From contig CATIUR010000003.1 of the NCBI GenBank assembly GCA_949592205.1, positions 162,863,759-162,927,758 of the forward strand: a stretch of 64,000 nucleotides of DNA, given 5' to 3'. The position numbers and the translations under genes are program-made. Origin of the DNA: Helichrysum umbraculigerum (taxonomy: Eukaryota; Streptophyta; Magnoliopsida; Asterales; Asteraceae). Positions within the stretch are counted from its first letter, which is position 1. Each line of letters starts with the position of its first letter. Under the pieces are notes generated by a model, which saw only the letters and a list, made by a program, of their open reading frames with translations, had not been told where the DNA came from and ran no database searches. Of this stretch, positions 25,750 through 38,228 are shown piece after piece.

Positions 25750-25850
25750 AAGCGGATGCAAATCGCTACACGTTCTCACAAGGCAACTTGTTCTCGGTCA
25801 CAAGGTTGGGTCACACACGGGACGCAAAGCGCACATTGCAAACTTTGTAT
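25750..25850 (-). repeat. Right terminal repeat remnant of the Mutator-like element
   Basis: Read on the minus strand it contains GTTTGCAATGTGCG, TTTGCGTCCCG and GTGACCGAGAAC. These occur in the same order as the left terminal region at 14990-15040, with a longer spacer. Beyond about 25850 the similarity fades, so the outer end may be lost or diverged. Confidence 0.45.
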
Positions 25851-27444
25851 ACTATTACTAATATACTTTTTAGGATATTTAAAATGACAATTGATATTTC
25901 CACCCTTAAAATTGATAAATCCAACATAAATATGCATCAGATGGGTTTACAGTACAACTTGTTTATACATATTTATGGTGGATTTATCAATTTGAATGAT
26001 GGATTTATTACCACACTTTTAAAATAATCTAAATTTGCATTGCATTTTTTAAGGACAATTTACTCTACAATCTACTAGATAATAAATAATAAATAAATAA
26101 TTTCTCCTGAATCCTAATGATTATTATGAAAATCAGCCCCTATTTTATCAACTCACCAACTTCCCCAATCCATATATCTTGTGTTGACCCCACTTGAGTT
26201 GGCAAACCCACAATTTTGATTTTTGATTCTTCAAAATTAAAATTCGCCGGCTGAGAAATCAAATCATATTCTCGTGCTTGGACTCTCTATTGACTTCTGC
26301 ATTTACCCAACACTCCATTATTTGCTTTTCTATTCAATCCTTTATTCATAAACACACAAAGTTGTATACCCACTTAATTCAATTATTTATTCTTACACTG
26401 AATTCTGTTTACAGATCTTGATACCCTTTTGAGTGACACCTTTTATTCAAGAATTATTTATATCAGGTACTGCTTTAGTTTACCCTAATCTCTTATTCTT
26501 TATTTGAACTCAAGATTCTTCTGGTTCTACCTTTAATCTTGATTTTTAATTAAGTTTTGGTGTAAAGTTTTGATTTTTATATTTGGGCTTGTGGCTATGA
26601 ACTAAAAGAATGTAATGAATTTGATAACAAACATGTAAGTGTTGTGTAAAAAGCATGTGTTTGCAAGGCACCAATTCAAGACTTTATAAGGGTAATCACC
26701 AATTCAAGTTTTGAGTTTGATTACTCAAGTTTGTTGTAAAGATATGATTTTTCTTCTTGGGTTTGTGGTTAAGAATATTAAATCATTTTGATATCATACA
26801 TGTGTGTAGGTATAAAATTACATCATTGTTCTATAATTGTTAGCCCCAATTTAGATTCTGAGTTTGACTAATCAAGTTCAGTACAAAGATTTGATTTTTC
26901 ATTGTGGGTTTGTGGTTAAGAATATAAAGAATGCATTACACTTGATATTATACATGTGTCTGGTAGAAGCATGTGTGTTTTTAGTGGCATTTAGGGATTT
27001 TATTTCAAGAAGGTTTCGTGTTCTATTGTTTGTGTTCTGCATTTGGGAGTTGGATTTTGTGGGGATGACTTAGATTGGTAGTTTTGACTTCCATCTTTGT
27101 TTGATGATTTTTTGGTAGGCATCTGTCAATTTGATTTTGTGATTTTAGTATCTACCTTCTTTTTGATTCATGTATTTATTATCATTGTTGTTAAATCTTT
27201 GAATAACCTTTTTACCAGAAGTTTATGCATGAAGTTAGTACTTCACAAAAACATGTGAAAGAAGCTTTAAACCTACATCGATTTCTTTCTATGCAGATAT
27301 GCAATTCATATTCAATTTAGAAATCTTAAATGACTTGGCGATTAATTTTCTAATATTATCTTATTGTTTGCAGATTAAAGATAATTCTTTTGGATATAAA
27401 TGTGTGATGCATAATTTTAAAGGAACATAGTTCACAGGTGGCGA
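25851..27444 (+). promoter_or_regulatory. Promoter and 5' leader region of the GT14 gene
   Basis: No open gene is visible. A likely 5' UTR intron runs from a donor at about 26466 (TATCAG|GTACTG) to an acceptor at about 27437 (TTCACAG|GTGGCGAATG), just before the start codon. Long leader introns are common in plant genes. The exact transcription start cannot be placed. Confidence 0.4.
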
Positions 27445-30400
27445 ATGGGCATGAAAGACATGCAGATTTCGCCTCCTTCTCGCCAACGCTCTCAATTAAA
27501 GAAGCCAACATGGATTATAATATTGGTTTCATTGGTGTGTGTGTTTTTGGTTGTGGTGTATGTTCATCCACCTCGAGACTCTACTGCCTGCTATATATTT
27601 TCGAATTCTAGTTGCAAAACCATTTCTAGGTGGCTTCCACCTCCTGAAAGACAACTTACTGATGTGGAGATAGCTTCTCGTGTGGTAATTAAAAATATAT
27701 TGAATAATCCACCAATAGAAACAAAAAATCCCAAGATTGCTTTTATGTTCTTGAGTCCTGGATCATTGGCCTTCGAGAGATTATGGGACAGATTTTTTCA
27801 GGTATTAAGTTGTCCACTTTTATGTATCGCAGGGCCTCTATTATATATGTTGATGATTAAACTCGATAACTGATGCCCTATTTACGCATCACAGGGCCAT
27901 GAAGGTAGATTTTCAATCCATATTCATGCATCCAAAGTTAAACCGGTTCATTCTAGTCGTTTCTTCCAGAATCGGGAAATTCGAAGTGATAAGGTTTGTG
28001 CATACATTATAAAGTTGCGATACTTTCTACATCGATATATATGTATATGTTATAGTTGTTTGCCAGGTTGTTTAGAAATTGAGTAATCGGGAGTGCTATA
28101 ATGCTCAGAACCTCCTGCATTGTTTAGTTTTTGAATACTAATTTGTATTCAAGATATAGTTTACGTACTAATATATTATAACGCATCAACTATTACTTGT
28201 ATAAAAATTGGACAAAATTGAAAAAAAAAGGTTTGCTGGTTTGGTTCTAAAAATACAACCTGTTTAACGTGTTACACAACCCACTTGACCTGCCCATCTA
28301 GATCAACTGTAGAACAAGAGTGATTCATCTAAATATACTTAACATCCGCTATCATTGGTTAATCTTTTGTGCAGGTAGATTGGGGGAAAATATCAATGGT
28401 TGACGCTGAGAAACGACTTTTGGCTAATGCACTGAAAGACCCTGACAATCAGCATTTTGTGTTACTTTCTGACAGGTTAGATGCTCATTCTACTAGAGAT
28501 GGCAATTTGGACTCATATACTTATGCACGGATCAATTCATGTTATGTCTTAGCTAATTGTTTATAAAAGTTTGAAGTTCTTGGATAAAGTGTTTCAGGTC
28601 AAAATAACTTGACCCGTACAAAATGTACCCATTTTGATCTCTTACCTAATCTGCGCATCTTACCACCTCTACTCTTTATGTATATGTTTATTTATAGTTC
28701 CTGAGTCGATTAGTATCTGATTTTGCTATCAAATTCTGTTTTTCAGCTGCGTACCATTGCGTGATTTTGATTATGTGTATAACTATCTTATGTACACAAA
28801 TGTCAGCTTCATTGACAGGTTAGTACACTCAATTTTTATGCTCCCTTTTCAATAAAAAGTTGCACCTTTGATTTTGGAGGTCAAACATGTTATCAATTAT
28901 CTTTCTCTTGGTGTGGGTTAGCAACAATATAAATTTTAAGTCCGCGTATGGATATTACTAAGTATGACATCAAGTAGTCAAAATGTAGCTCCTTTTTTGC
29001 AACATTATTTTTTATTTGGCTGCATGAAATTTCTACACGTTTATATAGTTTTGTTGTTTTTAAATTGTTTCGGATTTATTTATTTTTTTGTTCATTTCCA
29101 GCTTTGAGGATCCTGGTCCACATGGAAGCGGCCGTTACTCGGACCATATGTTACCTGAAGTCGAAAAGAAATTCTTTAGGAAGGGTGCTCAGGTTTCCTG
29201 TTTTACTTTCTTCTTTTGTACTCCACATATCAAGGCTACAGTATATAAAATAGCTATAGAATACGGTGTTTGGATGGGTTTCATCTGTTTGCGTTTGTAA
29301 TAATTAGATAATTAGGTGTTTGTCGGTTTAGTAAATTCTAAGTATTTTGGATCTCTTTCTTAATACAAATTAAGTATTCAAAATTTGTCGAAGTTGTAAT
29401 GTTTGAACTTTGTGCAGTGGTTCACGATGAAGCGTCAACATGCCATCATAGTTATGGCTGATAATCTCTACTATACAAAATTCAGAGATTATTGTAGGGT
29501 GAGGACTTTTTTATTCTTTGGTTTGTGTTCATGTGATGAATTTGTAGTTATTCATTATGTAACTTTATAGCTCCAAACTTTTATCTTGTTCTGACATGTT
29601 CTCTCTTTGTACTACAGCCTGGTATGGATGGGCGTAATTGCTATGCCGATGAACATTATTTGCCAACCTTCTTTCATGTGAGAAAATTCATAATTCTTAT
29701 ATGTTCTCTTCCTAGAAAGTTTGGTTTTCTATTTTGAATTTTCCGTTCTTATAGATTCAAACCTAGTAAGCAGTACCTTCCAAATGCACTTTTGGCACAA
29801 AAGATGTTGAATATATTTTTAGAATGGACATAGTACTTCTCAAAAACCGCTACCAGAAATCGTTGAACTTGATGAATTTTTATATCTGAACATGTAGATG
29901 TTTGATCCTAACGGAATAGCAAATTGGTCGGTGACGCATGTTGATTGGTCAGAACGAAAATGGCATCCGAAATCATATGGGCAGAAAGACATCTCTTACC
30001 AGCTCATCAAAAATCTTTCGGTACAACTCCCTATTATATCACTACTACTGTTAGGATTCTTAGTTATTTTTATTCGTATCCTTATCTTGTATTATAATTA
30101 TTGAGTGACATTCTTTTTATTTGACTGTTAATCTATTTTTACTAAATTACCCGTATAATTATTCATAATAATATAGTAAGTATTATTATTAGTTTTATTA
30201 TATATTATAATAATTTATAATGAATTTCAAAAAACTTATCTTCAAATTTTAAAAATCATACAGAAATTGAACGAAGGGTAATTTGTATTTTTCCCTGCAT
30301 TTACATTAAATCCTACCACATATCCAAACCAAACGTGAAAGCACAAGAAAATGAATTGCGATTCCATGCCAACCAGACGCATGGGTTGGCTACATTTGGT

Positions 30401-30769
30401 TCCGTTCCAATTCCTTCCCTTTAGGAATATTTATGTGAACCAAACCCCCCTTTTATAAACAATATCGTAACTTGTTTTTGTAAATGTTGCAGTCCATCGC
30501 TGAAAGTATTCATGAAACAAGTGATCAAAAGGTATGTTTAATTCTTTGCCTTTTCCTTTACTTTTTTCTCGGAATTGTTTATCATATGATGCTTTTGATA
30601 AATCGGTCTAAAAGATATCTATTCTTTTTTCTTTTTCCAGAGGGTGACTACAATTACGCCTTGTATGTGGAATGGTATAAACAGGCCATGTTACTTATTT
30701 GCACGGAAATTTTTGCCTGAGACTTTAGGCAGCATGATTGACCTTTTCCCAAGTTACACGACAATTTGA
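27445..30769 (+). CDS. GT14 / core-2/I-branching-like glycosyltransferase
   Basis: Ten exons join to 383 codons: 27445-27801, 27895-27993, 28375-28475, 28747-28818, 29102-29192, 29418-29498, 29618-29677, 29898-30020, 30493-30531 and 30641-30769. Residues ~22-40 (TWIIILVSLVCVFLVVVYV) are a single N-terminal anchor after a basic tail, giving type II topology with the catalytic part in the Golgi lumen. Family landmarks in order: KIAFMFLSPGSLAFERLWDR, FSIHIHAS, DWGKISMVDAEKRLLANAL, HFVLLSDSCVPL, DYVYNYLMYTNVSFIDSFED, PGPHGSGRY, KRQHAIIVMAD, NCYADEHYLPTFF, VTHVDWSERKWHPKSY and CMWNG. These define the plant core-2/I-branching beta-1,6-N-acetylglucosaminyltransferase-like family (GT14, related to rice BC10 and the glucuronosyltransferases acting on arabinogalactan). 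The real donor and acceptor are not determined by sequence. Length and exon phases look intact. Confidence 0.93.
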
Positions 30770-31813
30770 TTCTCAAATGTGATATTCTTACTACTGATTC
30801 TTTGGTCGGGCCAAACTCATTTGGTCCAAATGGTTTTCACATTGTTGTGAAACCATGTTCACCTTCACTCCTTTCAAACTTGGGTCCGTCATCGAGTTCG
30901 AGAACATTTGGGGCAAAGTTTGGGTTGATAGTGAGGAAGAAAGCTTTTCAGAAATCCATATTATGCTAATTTCTGTTAATTTTGGGGGATTTAATGTAGA
31001 AGCTATGGCTGACTTTTTGTATTTTTGTAGGTTGAAACAACTATTGAATAAATTATTTAGTAATAGTTGTGTTTTCATGGGTATTTTTGTTCTCTTATTT
31101 AGTATGTCTTGTGTAAAAGCTGTTTTTTTAGCGTAGAAGTGCATAAATTTTTTTTGGAAATAACCTGAGAATCTAATCAATTTGATACTGTTAGACCAAG
31201 TTTGAACCCTATTCATAGCTTGAGCAGTTGTTTGTTACTTTGTCAAGCATGGATCCAGAAAGATTTTGGCTTGATTCGAGAAGTCTAATAGCAGAAAAAT
31301 ATCTATTGAAGTTTATTATATTCAATCAAACAAACCTGATTTGAATATACATGCCATATCCCATAAAGTAAATTGCAAGCACATGCCGCATTTGATTCAA
31401 TGTATGCTGACATCCCTTTTGTTTGAGCATAAAAGATGAAGAAATGAAACCCAACAAGGTTAGTTACTATTGAGAAAATGAGTGTAGTCGTAGCGTCTTA
31501 AAACATATATATGAATGTATGACTTTTGTTGTACATAATCGTCACTCTCAAATAAATGTCAAAACACTATATTACAACTGTTGAGTAATGTCTAAACCAG
31601 ATTCATGTAAATGAAAGTTAAAATTCTACATTAGCTTTCACCAATATTAGAAAGAGAAAAAAACACAACTGTTGAGCAACCTTTAGCATTTCAGTGCACT
31701 TGCATACTTCATGGTACTAATTCTCACACTAAATGCGGATCAACGGAGATCAATCCAAATTTGACGTTGTTAACGTTACCAGAAATGACTAAAAGACTTA
31801 GAAACTTGTGGCT
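30770..31813. other. GT14 3' UTR and intergenic DNA
   Basis: The 3' UTR of the GT14 gene occupies the first few hundred bases; several AT-rich stretches to about 31150 could hold the poly-A signal. Open frames at 30791-31216 and 30855-31136 overlap each other on opposite strands and show no motif. No gene is supported from 31220 to 31813. Confidence 0.45.
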
Positions 31814-31981
31814 TTACCAACGCCACATCCATTGCAACTTTGCAATCTGAATACATGGTGTTGTAGAGTGCAGAACTTCCATTGAAAATGGTGACAGTCG
31901 AACAATGTCTTGCAAGTTCCAATTGCGTTGCCTATTGACTCTAGGTTGAGCATTGATGACCATGATAGGCAAATCATCTCC
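31814..31981 (-). pseudogene. Possible orphan exon of unknown gene
   Basis: After a good minus-strand acceptor (CATTTCAG) an open frame reads GDDLPIMVINAQPRVNRQRN, then WNLQDIVRLSPFSMEVL, and ends in TAA at 31814. The composition is protein-like and the frame is free of low complexity. A second frame over its last third (NTMYSDCKVAMDVALVKPQV) also looks protein-like, so a frameshift is possible. I do not recognise the family. It lies downstream of the PPR gene on the same strand and could instead be part of a spliced 3' UTR. Confidence 0.25.
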
Positions 31982-32622
31982 CTGAAATGAAAGACTCTTA
32001 AGTTAAATACAGAGTGTGAGGTTATAAGTTGGATTGGCATTCAACCTCGAGAGGTGTGGGGGTAATATAGTCAATCTACCTCAATAGATTCAGATCTGGT
32101 GCGAGTCGTGCGACCAGTCATCTCTGGTCTGGATCTTAGACCTGAATGGCAAATTTGAAACAGTTGAGTATCAATTACATGGCTTTTGCTACCGCTACCA
32201 AATAAATGTATATTTTAGACCATATCTTAATTCAAAGAGGAAGCTAAGCAATAATTTAGGTGGGGAAAAAGTATTACAAGTTTTATGAACAGGTGGTGAA
32301 AAGCATTATAGTCAGTGTTCTAAAAACAAGTTAATGTGTGATGACAATGTCAAGAGAAGCGTCAAGAGATATTAAGCAGTCAAATGATCTTCGAGTGCTT
32401 ATATTGCCTAAAGAAGGATTAAGCAAATTCATAAACAGTTCATTAATCAGATAATTAGTTTTAAATTGTGTGAATGTATGACGATTATGAAGACTTAATA
32501 CAATGATATTTGCTACGCTAAACTGCAATGTAGCCAATACAAGGGTCGTAGAGTCAACATAGGACAGTAGAGTGGACATAGAACATACCTCCAAATATAA
32601 TGACATTGACATTTTCGGTCAA

Positions 32623-33789
32623 CTATCCTCCATCAAAACCAGAAAGCAACTTTGCAATTTTATTCGCTTTCTTTAGCTCCCCTCTTGAGCATAGTGAAGC
32701 CAGCAGGCCATAATAAGCCTCAAAATCATCACATACCAAATCATTTTCACGATTTAAAGTCGACTGCTCAGATCCAACAGCATGAAACTTTACCACCTCG
32801 CCCTTTTTCCCAATGGGAAAAAACGTAGGCACTATTTCATCTAGAATCATAACAGCTCCTTCAATATTTCCCTGATCACATAAAGACACGAGAAATTGGT
32901 CCACTGACTTTTTTTCATCCCCTGTATCAACTTTCTTTAGCATATCAACAATTTTTTCGGTTTGAAGCATATCCCGTAAAATGCTTCTAGATTCTTCCAT
33001 TCTTCCCTTTGAACATAATCCTCTTATCAAATAGAAAAAACCCATTAAATCTGGCAGAAAACCATTTGTCCTAGAATCAAAATAGTAGACAAGAGCCCCT
33101 TCCATATTACCATTCCGACAAAAACTATTAATCACAACGCTAACTGTAAATTCATCCGGTTTGATACCCTTTACATGTAAATCATCCATCAGTTTTAACA
33201 CTTCTTGCAACCTTCCGAACTTACTATAACCGTTGATTAACGAGTTGTAAACACGAATATTTGGCTTCAAACCCTTCAAAACCATCCTTTTCAGAAACTT
33301 ATTGGCATCTAACAAATAGCCTTCTTTGCTTAAAGCATCAATAAGTGTAGAATATGTGATTTCTGAGGGGGACAAGTTAATATCTTCTAATGAATCAAAT
33401 AGTCTAAATGCTTCAATAAAGCATCCTTGGTGGCATAATCCATTGATGAGCGAATTATAAGTGACAATGTTGAGTGTAACTCCATAATTTTTGGCTAAAG
33501 TACATACCTCTAATGCTTTTCCAATATGTCCTTCTTTACAAAGACCATTGACAAGATTGGTGTAATCGACAACATCCATGAAGGGTAATCTTTCTTTTGA
33601 TCCCATCAAAAGTTTAAAAGCATCATGGGCCCTACCATTCTTTAATAGTTTCTCAAGAGCAGAGACCGAGAAAGTAAGATTTTGTGTTTTAGCACTATCT
33701 GTTGTGAAAAATCTGACGGCAATATGTACATCTTTCATATACAAGTGATGTAGAATGATCTTGCTTACTTTATGCATCAGCGGACCCAT
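32623..33789 (-). CDS. P-type pentatricopeptide repeat protein, At5g57250-like C-terminal half
   Basis: A single 388-codon frame. Tandem 35-residue PPR motifs start at residue 72 (DVVDYTNLVNGLCKEG), 107 (NIVTYNSLINGLCHQG), 142 (SEITYSTLIDALSKEG), 177 (NIRVYNSLINGYSKFG), 212 (DEFTVSVVINSFCRNG) and 247 (DLMGFFYLIRGLCSKG). Degenerate repeats follow around SVDQFLVSLCDQG and AYYGLLASLCSRG. P-class PPR proteins bind specific RNAs in mitochondria or chloroplasts to process or stabilise them. The motif order and the C-terminal ending recall Arabidopsis At5g57250, which is more than twice as long; that is from memory. The first ~30 residues are basic and Ser/Thr-bearing (VSKIILHHLYMKD), so a mitochondrial targeting role is possible. 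It may be a real short paralogue or a 5'-truncated copy; an intron-containing leader upstream suggests it is transcribed. Confidence 0.8.
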   Translation of the reverse strand: MGPLMHKVSKIILHHLYMKDVHIAVRFFTTDSAKTQNLTFSVSALEKLLKNGRAHDAFKLLMGSKERLPFMDVVDYTNLVNGLCKEGHIGKALEVCTLAKNYGVTLNIVTYNSLINGLCHQGCFIEAFRLFDSLEDINLSPSEITYSTLIDALSKEGYLLDANKFLKRMVLKGLKPNIRVYNSLINGYSKFGRLQEVLKLMDDLHVKGIKPDEFTVSVVINSFCRNGNMEGALVYYFDSRTNGFLPDLMGFFYLIRGLCSKGRMEESRSILRDMLQTEKIVDMLKKVDTGDEKKSVDQFLVSLCDQGNIEGAVMILDEIVPTFFPIGKKGEVVKFHAVGSEQSTLNRENDLVCDDFEAYYGLLASLCSRGELKKANKIAKLLSGFDGG

Positions 33790-35049
33790 TACTCTAAAGG
33801 GGAAGAAATTGTCCGGATAATTATTTCCTACATGTTTCGATCACTAGCCTTTTTCTCACAATGCCATAAGTGTGCCTCCGAAAGTTAACAATTGAACCTT
33901 CTAAATTAGAAATAACAAATATATGTAGGTCAAATGATGTAATGCATATGGAAAGCAATAGTCATCCTACCGTAATAATGTGATAGAGAAAACCTGCAAT
34001 AGAATGCAAACAGTCACATTATGTCCAATCGTATAACATAATATCGAATGGATAGCATAAACACATCACATTGATGACTCCTTATTGATATACGATGTTA
34101 AGGTGTCTTCATAATGATTTTTTCAGTAGAAGGGCTGAAAGTGTTTGTTTATTTGCTGAGTAGCGAATATAAGGGTTCCCATACAGTCTAGGGACAAATA
34201 TGTTTAATTATACAAGATAATCCTCTGAGCAATACAGTTTGAGGTTCATGATTAATCAAACTCTAATAAGTTTTTTATTGAGATAAAACCAGACCCAAAA
34301 TAAAAAATGGTTGGTCTTAATTAATGCGTTTTGTGAGTAAACAAACATATACGTTTTATGAACTTGTTTTACACAGTAAGCATAACATATACGGAGTAAA
34401 ACAAATTCATTTTTATTTTGGACTTGAACCTGGGATGATCAAGTGAAGTATGCATGCCAACTGTTTGCTAATATGCCCACCATAATACACATAACACATG
34501 TGTTTGTAACACCTTACAACATATGTATACGCGTAGATAAACCAAATTTAACATACTTCAACAGCAATTAATCAATACAGAGTTATTAATCAATCTATTA
34601 TAAAAACTGCAAAACCCTGATAAACACAAGTTCCGTGAGTTCTGTAACCTACTAATAAACAATAGGAGCATAACAAGTATATAATTAATATGCGATTGTG
34701 AATTTTGAGTTGAACTGTGGTTGATTGATAAGAAAGCAATGCAAATCATAAACCCTAATTTAATACGTACCGACGACGAGAATTGGTCGGTGAATTACGC
34801 ATCAATAGATTGTCGTATCGGTGAGTGTGATTGAGCAAGATGGTGGTTGTGAATTGTGATGACCGAAGAAAATAGGGTTGAATTTATTATTTAGTTTCTC
34901 ACACTCATATTCCAGACATACAGAAACAAAGAAATTCCACGATCCAAATACCGAAATAGAATGAGTTAGAAATTCGAGCTCCAAAGGATTCATTTAGTTC
35001 CCACAATACAACACTATAATACTACTCCGTATGTTTTTGAATCTCATTT
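33790..35049 (-). promoter_or_regulatory. 5' leader with probable intron, and promoter, of the PPR gene
   Basis: On the minus strand an exon ends at 34771 with donor CGTCG|GTACGTA. A matching acceptor (ATTGCAG|GTTTTC) lies at 33993-33999, giving a leader intron of about 777 bp. The leader exon would start near 34990-35030, next to a partial Stowaway end (ACTACTCCGTATG). No other gene is visible in this interval. Confidence 0.4.
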
Positions 35050-37903
35050 TATTAAGGTTAATGATCCGCGACAACACCGGCTACAAATATAGAAATTGTT
35101 ATAAATTTGAAACTAGATTATAACCTGCAAAATTTGCGGCTTAATTCATAATTTTAATACAAATATTTATAGTATAATTCTATTTTAGTGAGTAACGTTT
35201 GAATCGACATATTTTCGTGGAATACATTGCAAAATGTTTTGAATTGAATAAGATATGTTTATTTATTGATATTAGCTTTAGAGATACATTATTAGAAATG
35301 ATTTATAACATGAAACTAATAATTAAAAACTATATACCAAATAGGCAACACAAAATGATAAATGTTGAAACCAACTTGATGTGCGACACATAAAATATAA
35401 AGTTTGCAAGTCATCATCTTCTTAACAATTGCAAAGATTATATATGAACAATTATGATGGTCGTAATTAATGTTTAAGTTTAACGAACTATATTAGCGTT
35501 ACACCTAGGAAGCAGAAAATGTTCAATTTATGGTGTTTTCAAAATGGTCAAACGGGTCGAGCTTACAATCTCATATATGGTTCCATTCAACAATCTCTCT
35601 TCTCTCTTCTCTCTTATATATTATTTGAGAGCCTGATTAGATAATCCTTTATTGCATTAGCTTTGCAAATTATTAACTTAGAAAATTCCTGATTAGCCAA
35701 TAAGCCCACCCTCTATTATGTAAAGACTACATTACCCTCCAATAATTACTTACCTACCGCACCAAAAACACGGCAAACCAGGATTTGAATTTCAAAACTT
35801 TCAAAACTTATTTTAGGGAGATTTGATGCCTTAATCAGATCTTTCATTGTACCCGGCTCCTTCATCCATTCAAATCCAATCGGAAACCCTACTCCAATTC
35901 AATCGGCATCCAATCCAATCGGAAACCCTACAATCACCGTCTACTTTTTCCATAATCATTAGCTCCTTCTCGTGCGTTTCTTATCCTGACTTCGAAAATT
36001 AGAAAGAAACAATCGGTGTAATCTTCGCTGAGAAACCCTCCGCACTATTGATCTGGATGAATAAGGGTTGAAATTGATAATTTTCGTATATGTGAATCGT
36101 AAAATCATCCCAAATCGTTATAATACTCTGCCTACTGCTCCTGCTGCGATTCTTCCACCCAAAAGTGAGTTTTTTTTTTCATCTTTATGATAATTGTAAC
36201 ATGAATTTTAATACTCTGGATGTTTTGTGCATATTGTATCATGACTTGATATGGGATTTTTGAATTTTTTTTAATCTTTAAGATAATTGTAACATGAATG
36301 ACAAATACTTGATATGGGTATTTTATATTTCGTTCTCTTTTGTTATTTTATTTGTGTTTTATATTGTGTAATGGAGGGCTCAATCTTCCTTATTTATTGA
36401 TGAATTTGTTGTAGAAACAAATTAATTGAATATCTTTTTGAACTATATGTTCATCATTTTTGAATATCTTGTGATACGGTTGCAATTGCAAGATTTTTGA
36501 ATGTTACACTTATAGTTCCCAAGCTGGATAAAACGTCGTGTTGGGCTGATCCAAGGTACGAGGAATAATGTTATAATCACAGTACTGTATAATGAGATTC
36601 GTGTATTTTGAGTTAAATTGTTGCTGAAACTGCCAATGATAGTGAATTTGAGGACATTTTTATGTGAATCATTTCATAACATCTTTGAGAGATGAGGTTC
36701 GGATAATCAGATAGTTACCTCCTAGGCTTAGAAAGAGAGTGGAGTCAGGAATGGTGCATACGATGCCTCCCGTTAGCTGGTCTGATATTGTCTTAATTAC
36801 AATGACATGGATAGTCCCAATATGTTTTTGCCTATTCATACGTGCTTGTGTAGCTTGCAAGCAATTCATGAGTGTGATCAAGTTACAAGCACATTTGGAT
36901 CCCTTCTCTCTACTTTTAATTCAAAATTCTCATACATGCGTGATTTGGATTCGGTTAATGATTTGATTTCGATTTCAATCGGCAATAGATATGAAGTTTT
37001 GCTTCAATTTATTGATATGAACTTTTTTTTATCAATTTTTGTGAGTTCATTTCTTAATTACAATCAATGAATTCGTACTAATTGGCACTTTTTAGGGTTT
37101 TGGAGATTAAATAAATGCATATGCAGTGAGAAAAGATGCTAATATGATAAATCAATATATTATTGATAATGTCTGGGAACTTTTGGTTAATCTATTTTCT
37201 GATGGAAAACCGAATTACCTGATTATATTTGTGGGTTGATCATCAGAATGAGCTCAAAACAAGACTTTTACAATTACAAACTGAAAAGGACTTCTAGCGA
37301 TCATAAACTTTTACTTGTGTTCTCTAATAGCATCATAATGTGTATAAGGTACTCTTAACAAATTTTAAAAGGAATTGTTTTCATTATACGCGCACGGTGG
37401 CATGACTGACAATTGTCGTAATATTGGTGAACAGGTCAGGAATAAAATCATTAATTATGGAAAAATTAAGTGAAAACAGAGAAGACCTTACAGATTTGTT
37501 CAGAATGGTGAGGGATGAAAGGATGGATAAAGACTCGGCTGCATGTGGTGGAGCAAGGAGGTGCTTTATTTTCGTTGTAATCATTCTTACAACTACAGGT
37601 GGCATAATGGGCGAGGAGGGCATGCATGTTAGGTAACATGTCGAAACCAATATTCTTTCTGTTTGAGTTGGGACAACTCTGTTTTTCCGTAAAAACGGTG
37701 TGCCTAATCTGAATTTTTGTCATAATGCAGATATTACCATAACATCATCTCAAATACTTTGGTTGTATTAGTGGAGTATGGCAGAACATAATGTCAATCC
37801 TTGGATATACTCAAGTAAATGTGCGAGATACGGGGAGCCAAATAGAATGCCCGTTACGGAAGAAACCCCCTCAGGTATACTTGAATAATAAGTTCAGATA
37901 TTT
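35050..37903. other. Gene-poor region with exon-like scraps
   Basis: A CT-rich block lies at 35590-35625 (CTCTCTTCTCTCTTCTC). A leader-like stretch at 36050-36165 has an open frame NRKIIPNRYNTLPTAPAAIL before a donor (AAAA|GTGAGT), and 37424-37636 is open on both strands. None matches a family I know. The stretch could be a Helitron interior ending at 39664, but its 5' end was not found. Confidence 0.3.
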
Positions 37904-38228
37904 CTAAAAATACATCAATTTAAATTAATCTTGGCATTTGAATGATTAAGGGTAATTAACTAAAACCATTAATTTCTTCTTCTAATTATGACTACCTAAA
38001 TAGCAAAGTCAACACAAACTAAAAGGCCTTAATGCCCTTAGAGTTTAACCCTAATTACCCTTGATTAACCTTACTATTCTTATTTAATTACTTTAACTTT
38101 AACTATATTAACTATTAACTATACATTCATTAATAATTACTTATACTTTTACTATTCATTTTAAAACGTTAAATTATAATCATCAAAATTAAACATGCCA
38201 AGATTAATTTAAATTGATGTATTTTTAG
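37904..38228. mobile_element. MITE with 33-bp perfect terminal inverted repeats
   Basis: Ends are CTAAAAATACATCAATTT... and its exact complement ...AAATTGATGTATTTTTAG, about 33 bp each and reading GCCAAGATTAATTT internally. The 325-bp interior is AT-rich and non-coding. Flanking target duplication is not clear, so the superfamily is unassigned. A near-identical inverted copy lies at 42785-43077. Confidence 0.75.

Noticed and set aside
36669..37070. Overlapping frames on both strands (70-87 codons)
   Set aside because: They overlap antisense with no motif or clean exon borders; at most captured-gene scraps.
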